Source of the DNA: Neocallimastix lanati (nom. inval.)
Taxonomy: Eukaryota; Neocallimastigomycota; Neocallimastigomycetes; Neocallimastigales; Neocallimastigaceae
DNA length: 19,826 nucleotides
Direction: 5' to 3'
Assembly (NCBI GenBank): GCA_016946835.1
Contig: JACVTC010000368.1
Location: 17,501-37,326, forward strand
Shown here: positions 6,359 through 13,296 of the stretch, piece by piece
Numbering within the stretch: the stretch's first letter is position 1
Layout: every line of letters begins with the position of its first letter
The notes under the pieces: model-generated
The model's database searches: none
What the model was told of the DNA's origin: nothing
The model's input: the letters and a program-made list of their open reading frames with translations, nothing else
Position numbers and translations under genes: made by a program

Positions 6359-8548
6359 ATGCCATCTAAAGGAGAAGAAGTTTTTAGAAGTTTCGGAGTT
6401 TACCACTATTCCTTTATTCTTAGTGGTAAAACCCAAAGCACGGACGGACGTCCTACTCCGATCCGATGCAGAAGATGTGGGGGAACATTCACTAAGACGA
6501 GTGAAACCCGCCTCATCTGCATCAACAAAAAGAAGAAGAAGTGTAATAATGGTTGCGCCTTTACCAATCTTAAGGCGTACCTCATTGATCTTTATGATCA
6601 TGGGATCGTCTCTCTTAATGAAAACAAAACGGAAATCACTTTCAAGAATGGGAAGAAATTCATCACTCTTCCCTTTAAGAGTCCTAATCCAAAAGATGAA
6701 TTAAAAACAGATATAAAAAAGCCGTTAACAGGGCATACGAGACCCTTAGACGTGCTTAAGTTAAGAAATCATTTCTGTTGCGAATTCGACTACTACCGAC
6801 CAGAATTAGAAGACAAAGAAGAGATTATAGATAATCAAACCCTTCTATTTGCTGGACTTATTCCTGCTACTAGTCCTATTACTGCTGCTACCGCTACTAC
6901 CCCATCCATCGCAGTATCGACCCAAGATGCTGAGATGGAAGAACCTGAAGAAAAAAATCTCAGTAATCATAGTATTACTGAAGAACCCGTCTTGACGCCG
7001 GTTTTTCCTACTTTAAGGAAATCGGAAGAAAGAATATCTCAAGAAGGATTATTCAAGAAGCCAGTTACCGAAACTCTCGGTAAAAGAAAAAATAATCCTC
7101 TGGAAGAAGAACGCAGTCCTACCATTGAGAGATATCTCCCAAGGCACCAGGACTCGCCAACCGAAGAGCTTAATCAGTTCAATTTAGATGAATTTAATCG
7201 TCTTAGAACTGAGAACGCTCATTTAAAAAATCTGTATAATAATAGTAAGATTGAAATATCCAATCTTACTAATGCGTTTAATTTGTTCCAAGAATCTTGG
7301 AAAAAGGATAAAAGTAAACTTTTATCCAAAATTTCTAAGATCCAAAATCAACCAGTAGCACTTAACCCAGTGCTACCTAATAATTCTGAAGTCGCTCCCT
7401 CTCGCCTTTCTCTTGAAATATTAGAGAAAAAGGAGAGGATTAAAAAAATGATAGAAGAAAAAAAGGGAAAATGTAAAGAAATTACAGATTCCCTTGAAAA
7501 GAATGCCGACCATCTTCCTCTCCAACTTCAACGAATCAAGAGCCAGGAAGATGGTCTCCCCATAATTCAGGAAAGTGTCCTGAATCTCATTCTGAGACAA
7601 CCCAAGATCATCCGAAAGGAAGACCTTGACCTTTTATATATTCAAGGCATACAAAGACAACCCATCTGGATTGTTAAAAAATGCCTTAGTAATCTTGGTA
7701 TTAGACATTTCTACATCAGAAATGTCTCGTTCATTGGTAAGGACATTTGTGAACTTACAGTTCTCAAAAAATTCAAACCAATGATTACTGATATTCTTAA
7801 AGTTTTTGAAAACTCATTTAAAGTTCTCGAAAACTTTAACCCCGTAGCTGTTGAAAATGCCTCAACAGCAAATGGTGAAGATATTCTTAGGATAGAAAAA
7901 GCTTGCTACCGAAGAATATCTGAAACTATTAATAGAGAAAGAAGTCCTGATTATGTTAAGGACTTCTTTTCTAATGTTATCCAAAATATTAAATTTACCA
8001 AATTTAATATTCCTACGCCCACACCTACTGTACTTCCTGATGCAGAAGCCTCTACCTCAGGTAACAACTTCGCTGCTCCTTCCTCGGGCTGTGCCCCCGA
8101 TAATGCTCCAGCTACCCCCAAAGGTGCCCCAGCTAACTCGCCTGGCTCGAACCCAAAAGTAGCCAATGCTGCCCGTCGCTCTAGTAAAGAAGCTATTTCT
8201 GCCTTTGCCCTAGCGCTAAAGGAAAGGGTAATTAGCCCATCAAAGGGCTTTGCTGTTTTTAAGGCTGCTAGTCCAAGTGGCCCTCTTGAATCCCCAGAAT
8301 TCAAAGGTACGTCTGAACTCTTTGAGGATGACGACCAATGCACAGAGGATGATAACGATTCAATTATCTCCTCAACGTTAACTCCTACAGTGCCAATTGA
8401 GCACTATCAGGAAGCAGGGATGGATATGTATAGTGATACTATAATATCCAATTCCCCTAACATCCTGAATACAACTATTAATCCATTAAAGCCTATGGAT
8501 TATAGTTCGGAGGATATCATTGAATCTATGAAATATATCAATGAATAA
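6359..8548 (+). CDS. LINE ORF1-like / RNA-binding protein with N-terminal Cys cluster and coiled coil
   Basis: The product is 729 aa with no enzymatic motif. An N-terminal Cys cluster has Cys37-x2-Cys40, Cys54, Cys62 and Cys66 in a Lys-rich setting, a plausible zinc ribbon. Coiled-coil-like segments follow at about 276-332 (heptad-like LRTENAHLKNLYN) and about 347-385. At about 420-495 a block reads LYIQGIQRQP, then NVSFIGKDICEL, then VLENFNP; this resembles the RRM-like 'SFIG..ICEL' segment I associate with ORF1 proteins of LINEs in early-diverging fungi (from memory, not searched). The tail from about 550 is Pro/Ala/Ser-rich, then acidic. Expected role: binding element RNA into RNP particles. 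The start ATG follows an A-tract and is the first in frame. Base composition is clearly more GC-rich than anything else here, pointing to a different origin or to selection. The coding strand is packed with perfect hairpins, described separately. A domesticated or unrelated nucleic-acid-binding protein remains possible. Confidence 0.6.
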   Translation: MPSKGEEVFRSFGVYHYSFILSGKTQSTDGRPTPIRCRRCGGTFTKTSETRLICINKKKKKCNNGCAFTNLKAYLIDLYDHGIVSLNENKTEITFKNGKKFITLPFKSPNPKDELKTDIKKPLTGHTRPLDVLKLRNHFCCEFDYYRPELEDKEEIIDNQTLLFAGLIPATSPITAATATTPSIAVSTQDAEMEEPEEKNLSNHSITEEPVLTPVFPTLRKSEERISQEGLFKKPVTETLGKRKNNPLEEERSPTIERYLPRHQDSPTEELNQFNLDEFNRLRTENAHLKNLYNNSKIEISNLTNAFNLFQESWKKDKSKLLSKISKIQNQPVALNPVLPNNSEVAPSRLSLEILEKKERIKKMIEEKKGKCKEITDSLEKNADHLPLQLQRIKSQEDGLPIIQESVLNLILRQPKIIRKEDLDLLYIQGIQRQPIWIVKKCLSNLGIRHFYIRNVSFIGKDICELTVLKKFKPMITDILKVFENSFKVLENFNPVAVENASTANGEDILRIEKACYRRISETINRERSPDYVKDFFSNVIQNIKFTKFNIPTPTPTVLPDAEASTSGNNFAAPSSGCAPDNAPATPKGAPANSPGSNPKVANAARRSSKEAISAFALALKERVISPSKGFAVFKAASPSGPLESPEFKGTSELFEDDDQCTEDDNDSIISSTLTPTVPIEHYQEAGMDMYSDTIISNSPNILNTTINPLKPMDYSSEDIIESMKYINE
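6399..6430. other. 10-bp perfect stem-loop
   Basis: TTTACCACTA (6399-6408) and TAGTGGTAAA (6421-6430) are exact reverse complements around a 12-nt loop, 40 bp after the start codon. The next hairpin, CGGA..TCCG around the palindrome GGACGTCC (6446-6453), begins 11 bp later. Confidence 0.85.
6465..6523. other. Three-tier nested stem-loop overlapping the Cys-cluster codons
   Basis: GATGCAGA (6465-6472) pairs with TCTGCATC (6516-6523). Inside it GTGGG (6477-6481) can pair with CCCGC (6507-6511) with one G-U, and inside that TTCACT (6488-6493) pairs with AGTGAA (6500-6505) around a 6-nt loop. All three tiers are co-linear, giving one long interrupted stem of 19 pairs. Confidence 0.75.
7243..7271. 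other. 11-bp perfect stem-loop
   Basis: TAGTAAGATTG (7243-7253) and CAATCTTACTA (7261-7271) are exact reverse complements with a 7-nt loop, within the coiled-coil coding segment. It is followed within 15 bp by TTCCAAGA/TCTTGGAA (7286-7302, 1-nt loop) and then by the 10-bp pair at 7306-7327, so three strong hairpins stand head to tail. Confidence 0.85.
7306..7327. other. 10-bp perfect near-palindrome
   Basis: GGATAAAAGT (7306-7315) and ACTTTTATCC (7318-7327) are exact reverse complements separated by only two bases. In RNA the innermost pairs would open to make a loop; in DNA it could extrude as a cruciform. Confidence 0.85.
7398..7438. other. Long interrupted stem-loop
   Basis: CCTCT (7398-7402), CC (7405-7406) and TTTCTCT (7407-7413) pair in register with AGAGAAA (7423-7429), GG (7432-7433) and AGAGG (7434-7438). 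The loop is 9 nt and the only interruption is an internal loop or bulge. That is 14 pairs in 41 nt. Confidence 0.7.
7508..7556. other. 12-bp perfect inverted repeat with 25-nt loop
   Basis: GACCATCTTCCT (7508-7519) and AGGAAGATGGTC (7545-7556) are exact reverse complements. It has balanced base composition, so it is not explained by AT-richness. A further hairpin, ATTCAGGA/TCCTGAAT (7565-7585), begins 9 bp downstream. Confidence 0.88.
7703..7727. other. 10-bp perfect stem-loop in the conserved-block codons
   Basis: AGACATTTCT (7703-7712) pairs exactly with AGAAATGTCT (7718-7727) around a 5-nt loop. It lies in the codons for the proposed RRM-like segment, just before those for SFIGKDICEL, so coding and hairpin constraints overlap. 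Confidence 0.85.
7731..7784. other. Nested stem-loop enclosing a second hairpin
   Basis: TCATTGGT (7731-7738) and ACCAATGA (7777-7784) are exact reverse complements. Between them TTTGTGAAC (7746-7754) and GTTCTCAAA (7760-7768) pair at 8 of 9 positions around a 5-nt loop. The two-tier arrangement matches that at 6465-6523. Confidence 0.75.
7879..7921. other. 10-bp perfect inverted repeat with 23-nt loop
   Basis: AGATATTCTT (7879-7888) and AAGAATATCT (7912-7921) are exact reverse complements. The next hairpin (7938-7969) begins 16 bp later. Confidence 0.8.
7938..7969. other. 11-bp perfect stem-loop
   Basis: AAAGAAGTCCT (7938-7948) and AGGACTTCTTT (7959-7969) are exact reverse complements with a 10-nt loop. 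The next hairpin (7985-8011) follows 15 bp downstream. Confidence 0.85.
7985..8011. other. 12-bp perfect stem-loop
   Basis: AATATTAAATTT (7985-7996) and AAATTTAATATT (8000-8011) are exact reverse complements with a 3-nt ACC loop. It is AT-only, so less improbable than the GC-containing stems, but it is the longest uninterrupted tight hairpin in the gene. Confidence 0.8.
8306..8336. other. Nested bulged stem-loop
   Basis: GGT (8306-8308) plus CGTC (8310-8313) pair with GACG (8330-8333) plus ACC (8334-8336), leaving one bulged A. Inside, CTC (8318-8320) pairs with GAG (8324-8326) around TTT. It is a weaker member of the series. Confidence 0.55.
8422..8449. other. 12-bp stem-loop with a single bulge
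   Basis: GGATAT (8422-8427) plus TATAGT (8429-8434) pair with ACTATA (8438-8443) plus ATATCC (8444-8449) around a 3-nt loop. The only interruption is one unpaired G at 8428. Confidence 0.8.
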
Positions 8549-8559
8549 ATATATTTCAT
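8528..8559. other. 11-bp perfect stem-loop spanning the stop codon
   Basis: ATGAAATATAT (8528-8538) and ATATATTTCAT (8549-8559) are exact reverse complements. The 10-nt loop holds the last two codons and the TAA stop (8546-8548). It ends 12 bp before the 3' tail repeat begins. It could act as a terminator-like, translational or RNA-packaging element; no function can be assigned from sequence alone. Confidence 0.85.
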
Positions 8560-8570
8560 ACGATTTCAGT

Positions 8571-8944
8571 TTTAAATAAATATACTTACTTTACGAACAA
8601 GCTAAAATTTAATTTCTTTATAAATTTTATTTTAAAATATTCTACTAGATTATAAAAACTTTATATTCTTTTAGATAACTATTAAAAATTCTTAATTAGA
8701 ATTACTTTAATTAATCATTTACTTTAAAAAAGGAATAATTTTTCTTTTTAAAATCTTAAACTCTTTAAATATTTACTTTACTATTTTACTGAATTTTTAT
8801 CTTCTCTTCTTATTAAAAATTTGTATTAAATTACTCAAAGTCATGTAGTCATGATTCCATGTAATTATATATACATTAATAATGTATTAACTATTATGAT
8901 TAATTTTATTAAATAAAATTATAACGTTTAAAACCTAACCCTAA
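8571..8944 (+). repeat. 3' tail repeat, copy A (about 374 bp)
   Basis: It is co-linear over its whole length with copy B at 9186-9550: both start TTTAAATA.., share ACAA(A/G)CTAAAA.TTAA, CTTTATATTCTTTTA, the CATGTAGTCATGATT.CAT block, an ATACATTA..TAATGTAT hairpin, and end GTTTAAAACCTAACCCTA. The copies are clearly diverged with indels. Copy A sits 22 bp after the stop codon of the ORF1-like gene and so may be its 3' UTR. Internal inverted repeats are TCATG/CATGA (8841-8845/8850-8854) and ATACATTA/TAATGTAT (8871-8878/8880-8887). Confidence 0.85.
8927..8943 (+). other. Telomere-like motif 1 at end of copy A
   Basis: TTTAAAACCTAACCCTA, continuing AAAC. CCTAACCCTAA is nearly two units of the C-strand of a TTAGGG telomere repeat. 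It is identical over 17 bp to the copies at 9167-9183 and 9533-9549. I found no other CCTAACCCTA in the window. Confidence 0.75.
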
Positions 8945-9185
8945 ACTTTAAATATTTTAATATTAAATAATTTTATTAGTTAGTTAAATCTTTATTAATT
9001 TTAACTTAGTAATAATATTTAATATTTCAAATTACTTATTAATTCTTATAATAGTTATATTTAGTAAATACTTTAAATAATTTTTATATTATTATATTTT
9101 ATTCTTGTAATTATTATATTTATCAAATACATGTAATACTTTGTAAATCTTAAATAAATAAAAGAATTTAAAACCTAACCCTAGC
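8945..9185. other. 240-bp middle segment between tail copies, ending in the same motif
   Basis: This AT-rich segment lies between copies A and B and is not obviously alignable with them, except for an ACATGTAAT block and the shared ending GAATTTAAAACCTAACCCTA (to 9183). It could be a third, very short or highly diverged 3' tail fragment. No coding sequence is present. Confidence 0.5.
9167..9183 (+). other. Telomere-like motif 2, directly before copy B
   Basis: TTTAAAACCTAACCCTA followed by GC, two bases before tail copy B begins at 9186. Together with motif 3 it flanks copy B as a 17-bp direct repeat, which could be a target-site duplication or two independent telomere remnants. Confidence 0.75.
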
Positions 9186-9550
9186 TTTAAATACTTATAC
9201 TTATTTACAAACAAACTAAAACTTAAATTCTTTATAAATTTAATTTTAAAATACTTTATTATCATTTAAAAAACTTTATATTCTTTTAAATAATTACAAA
9301 AATTCTTTTATTAGAATTACTTTTATTATTCATCTACTTTAAAAGAATAATTTTTCTCTTCCTTAAAATTCTAAACTTTATAGATATATACTTTTTTTAC
9401 TTTATCGAACTTTTATTTTTTACTAAAAATGTATTAATTTACTTAAAATCATGTAGTCATGATTTCATATAATTTATATATACATTAATTAATGTATTAT
9501 CTAATCGAATAATTTTAATAAAAATTACAAAGTTTAAAACCTAACCCTAT
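9186..9550 (+). repeat. 3' tail repeat, copy B (about 365 bp), without an ORF
   Basis: It aligns end to end with copy A (8571-8944), beginning CTTTAAATAC and ending GTTTAAAACCTAACCCTAT. No coding sequence precedes it, as expected for a severely 5'-truncated retroelement copy. Its hairpins are better preserved than in A: AAATCATG/CATGATTT (9456-9463/9468-9475) and an 18-bp palindrome ATACATTAATTAATGTAT (9480-9497). Retention of both hairpins despite divergence hints at a structured 3' end. Confidence 0.85.
9533..9549 (+). other. Telomere-like motif 3 at end of copy B
   Basis: TTTAAAACCTAACCCTA followed by TAAATAATAA. It is the third and last occurrence; downstream sequence shows no further telomere-like unit. 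Confidence 0.75.
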
Positions 9551-9552
9551 AA

Positions 9553-11464
9553 ATAATAATTTAAATTTATCTTTATTTTTTATTTTTATTTCTTTCTTAT
9601 AAAATAATTTAATTTTTTAAATTAGTTAGACTAATTTTATTTTTTCAATGAATCCGTTTTACTCTTATATTGGAAAATTTTTAACAAATTTATAAATTTC
9701 ATTTAAACTAAATTTTCTTTATTTTTTAAATTAATTTATATTTAAATAATTTTATTTCAATTTTAAATATTAAATAATCTTAAAAGTTATTTGTTTTTAT
9801 TTTAATAACAAAATATTAATCATTTTAATTATAAAATAAAAATTATTAGCCTTAAATTTAACAATAAATTTTAAATAAATCTTATTTTTATTTATTAAAT
9901 TAAATATTAATATTTTGTTCATAATTGAAAATAAATTTTCTTAATTTTATACTTGAAAGTATTTTATATAAATAAAAACTTATTATATTAATCAAAAATT
10001 ATATATTTTTAAAATCTAATAAACTGTAATAATATAAATAATTTTATACCTTTCCATTATAATAATAATTTAATATATATATACAATTTTCTAAATTTAT
10101 AATTTGAAATTTAAAATAATTGAAATTATTATTGATAAAATATAAATTAAAATGAAAATACTAATTTTAATAAATCAATTTAAAATATATTAAATATATT
10201 TCTTTATTAATTATAAAACTAAAAATATTCGATAATTGAATTTTTAAATTAATTTAATTATATTAATATTTTTTTTTTTTTATTAATTTTTTTAATAAAT
10301 ACTTTCCTTTATAAAAAAATATTTCAATTATTAATTCTTTTAAATATTTTTTATTGCAATTTATTTTCTTTTTATTTAGAAAATAAATAAAATAAATAAT
10401 AAAAATAATATATATATTATTTTATACGAATAATTATATTTTTTAAAAACGAAATATTTTAATATTTATAGTAATCTATCAAGATTATTATATTCAAACG
10501 TTAATACTAATTACTAAAAATATACTATAATAAATAAAATATTTTAATAATAATATAATAATATTTAATATTAAATTTAAATAGAAGTAATCTTATACTA
10601 TTAAATTTTAAATTTATTTAAATTAATATTATATATTAATTGAAATTTTTATATAAAGTATTTAATTTTAAATTGAAAAATCATTTAAATTTTATATTCT
10701 AAAAAAATAATTATATTTATATATTAATATAAATTTATATCATTTTACCACTTAAAACATAATTTAATAATATACATTATTTACATAAAATTATTTTTTT
10801 ATAAATTTTTAAATTTATTATTATTAATTTAAAATATAAATAATTATTTTTATGTTTATTTTTTTATACATTAATAGTAAAAATAAAATAATTCTGAACT
10901 AATTAAAAATAAAAAATTTCAATTTTTATATATACCTGAATATAAAAAAAAATTTTTTATATATATACATTATATTTTAAAATAAACTTTCATTTTTTTT
11001 TTTTAATTTATACATTAAAACAAAAAATAACAAAATTTTAAATTAAAAAAAAAAAATTAAATATTTTTATTTATTTTATATAAATATATAAAAAAAATTT
11101 TTTTTTTTATCTTCTATATTAAATTTTAATATTATAAATTTTTCCATATGTATAATGTAATATTCTTATTATTCTTTTTTACTAATAATTAAACAAATAA
11201 AATAAATATTTTTAATAATTTTAAAATTTAATTGTTCATATCATTTATAATATAATTTAAATTTTTATTAATAAAATAATAGCTGTATTTATATACTATC
11301 ATTGAGATTAAGTAAATTATTATTTAAAAATTGTAATATTTTATTTAAAATTTAATATATTGCAAATAATATTTATTATCAATATAATTATATATACTTC
11401 ACAATATAATATATAATTAATTATTAAAATATAAATTTAAATTTTATTTAAAAATTATATTTTA
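9553..11464. other. Featureless AT-rich non-coding DNA
   Basis: About 1.9 kb of A/T-dominated sequence with no open reading frame of note, no tandem structure I can recognise and no RNA gene. The region contains short A and T tracts and (TA)n runs, for example near 10410 and 10960. It may be old decayed repeat. Confidence 0.6.
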
Positions 11465-11885
11465 ATTAAAAATGTGAATTTTAATAATATTATATATATA
11501 TTTTATTTATTATTTAATCATTATCAAATTAAAAATATAAATAATAATGATATATTATTTATTATTTAATAATTATTTAATTAAAAATAAAAATTTCTCT
11601 AATATCATAGTAAATTTTATTAATTATTTAATCATTATTAAATAATAAAATTTTATTAATATTATAATTATATGTTATTAATTATTTAATCATTATAAAA
11701 GTAAAAATATAAATTTTATAATATCATAATTATATGTTATTAATTATTTAATCATTATAAAATTAAAAATATAAATTTTATAATATCATAATTATATGTT
11801 ATAAATTATTTAATCATTATAAAATTAAAAATATAAATTTTATAATATCATAATTATATGTTATTAATTATTTAATCATTATAAA
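11465..11885. repeat. 62-bp AT satellite, about seven units
   Basis: The phase marker CATTAT(A) after ATTATTTAAT falls at 11519, (11571, degenerate), 11633, 11691, 11753, 11815 and 11877. The last four intervals are 58, 62, 62 and 62 bp, and the final three units are almost identical. The leftmost units are diverged and one is shortened to about 52 bp. The unit contains ATATCATAATTATATGTTAT and AAATTAAAAATATAAATT. The array decays to the left and is homogeneous to the right. Confidence 0.85.
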
Positions 11886-12137
11886 TTTAATTAATTAACT
11901 TTATTCTAATGTAAATTAAAATCTAAGTAATAATTTAAAATAAATTAAAATCAAATATAAAATATAAAATAAAAAATAAATATAAATATAAAAAATTTTT
12001 AAATTTTTAATATTGATTAGTATTATTCAAACAACATACTAATCTATTAATAATTATATAATTTAAAATAATTGCAATTAAATATAAAAAAATAAAATAT
12101 AATTTTATTTGTTTTCTTATATTAAATTATATAAATC
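11886..12137. other. AT-rich spacer between satellites
   Basis: A short AT-rich stretch with no repeat periodicity and no gene. Confidence 0.5.
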
Positions 12138-12800
12138 ATCATTTGATATTTCATCATTAATTTTTTTTATCATTAATTTATGTTTTTCACATGAAAAATA
12201 AATGTTTTTTTACATAAAATTATGTAAAAATCATATGATAGTTTGTCTTTAATTTATGTTTTTCACATGAAAAATTAATGTTTTTTTACATAAAAATATG
12301 TAAAAATCATATGATATTTTGTCATTTATTTATGTTTTTCACATGAAAAATTAATGTTTTTTTACATAAAATTATGTAAAAATCATATGATATTTTGTCA
12401 TTAATTTATGTTTTTCACATGAAAAATTAATGTTTTTTTACATAAAATTATGTAAAAATCATATGATATTTTGTCATTAATTTATGTTTTTCACATGAAA
12501 AATTAATGTTTTTTTACATAAAATTATGTAAAAATCATATGATATTTTGTCATTAATTTATGTTTTCACATGAAAAATTAATGTTTTTTACATAAAATTA
12601 TGTAAAAATCATATGATAATTTGTCATTTATTTATGTTTTCCACATGAAAAATAATGCTTTATTTTCATAAAATTATGTAAAATCATATGCTATTTTGTC
12701 ATTTATTTATGTTTTCCACATGAACTATAAATGATTTTTACATAAAAAAATGAAATTATCATAGGATAATTTATCTTTAATTTATGTTAATCATATTAAA
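12138..12800. repeat. 76-bp palindrome-rich satellite, about 8.5 units
   Basis: The marker CACATG occurs at 12188, 12264, 12340, 12416, 12492, 12567, 12642 and 12717, with a degenerate ninth at about 12792. The period is exactly 76 in the first five units and 75 after that. Each unit carries TTTTTACATAA facing TTATGTAAAAA across two bases (11-bp arms), the perfect palindrome ATCATATGAT, and TTTTCA/TGAAAA. Units degrade to the right from about 12640. Confidence 0.93.
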
Positions 12801-13080
12801 ATTAAATAATATTTTAAGAAAAAATTGTTTTGATATATTTTTATGTTTAATAAAAATTTATTTATAATATTAAATTTTTAATTTAATGGATTATATCATC
12901 CATCAAATAATTTATATATATTCAATTAATAGTTATTAATATTTATAAGATTAATTATTTATTATTTTAATTTTTAACTAATAAATTATTTATTTTTTTT
13001 TTTTTTTTAATACAATAAAATATTTTCTTTAAAGCAATTTCTAATTAAATAAATCAAAATATAAAAAAAATTGTAATATA
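12801..13080. other. AT-rich spacer
   Basis: Non-coding AT-rich DNA with a T-tract near 12990-13008. No gene or tandem repeat is recognised. Confidence 0.5.
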
Positions 13081-13296
13081 AAAATATAAAATAAAAAATA
13101 AATAAAATAAAATAAAAAATAAATAAAATAAAAAATAAATAAAATAAAACATAAAAAAGAAATAAAAAATAATATAATAAAAAATAAAATAAAATAAAGA
13201 ATATAAAAAAAAAATAAAATAAAAAATAAAAAAAATAAAATAAAATAAAGAATAAAATAAAGATAAAATAAAATAAAGAATAAAAAAAATAAAATA
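13081..13296 (-). repeat. AAAATAAAG-type low-complexity block (complement of the right-hand T-rich domain)
   Basis: This purine/A-rich block is built from AAAATA, AAATAAAG and AATAAAGATAAAAT words. It is the reverse complement of the TTTTATTCTTTATTTTATC words filling 14250-18955. A 43-nt stretch at 13243-13285 is an exact reverse complement of 18915-18957. Confidence 0.85.

Larger units (their letters stand above)
6365..8559. other. Chain of inverted repeats (serial hairpins) covering the ORF1-like gene
   Basis: Exact arm pairs include, as left/right coordinates: 6399-6408/6421-6430 (10 bp), 6960-6967/6974-6981 (8), 7065-7071/7077-7083 (7), 7243-7253/7261-7271 (11), 7286-7293/7295-7302 (8), 7306-7315/7318-7327 (10), 7355-7362/7369-7376 (8), 7565-7572/7578-7585 (8), 7703-7712/7718-7727 (10), 7818-7825/7832-7839 (8), 7847-7854/7862-7869 (8), 7938-7948/7959-7969 (11), 7985-7996/8000-8011 (12), 8479-8486/8495-8502 (8), 8528-8538/8549-8559 (11). 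Longer-loop pairs: 6465-6472/6516-6523, 7174-7180/7206-7212, 7463-7469/7489-7495, 7508-7519/7545-7556, 7644-7650/7681-7687, 7731-7738/7777-7784, 7879-7888/7912-7921. Shorter ones (6365-6370/6383-6388; 6650-6656/6667-6673; 6764-6769/6771-6776; 8306-8313/8330-8336) fill gaps. The Pro/Ala-rich part, 8050-8280, is the sparsest. Confidence 0.85.
6359..8946 (+). mobile_element. Candidate ORF1-only retroelement with a 3' tail ending at a telomere-like motif
   Basis: The unit proposed is the ORF at 6359-8548 plus a 3' tail of about 375 bp (8571-8944) that ends in TTTAAAACCTAACCCTAA. The same tail recurs, diverged, at 9186-9550 with the same ending. A repeated 3' tail attached once to an ORF and once without it is what 5'-truncated retroelement copies look like. 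No RT gene follows, so the element would be non-autonomous, partial or interrupted. The classification rests on protein resemblance plus this layout and is an inference. Confidence 0.45.

Noticed and set aside
6302-8343. Other-frame ORFs over the ORF1-like gene (minus strand at 6302-6601 and 7951-8343; plus strand at 6423-6704 and 7953-8162)
   Set aside because: They overlap a 729-codon frame and show no domain. The 130-codon antisense frame mirrors the GC-richer Pro/Ala-coding stretch.
11465-12800. Regularly spaced palindromic units considered as a CRISPR array
   Set aside because: The units are contiguous with no unique spacers and the genome is eukaryotic; these are satellites.
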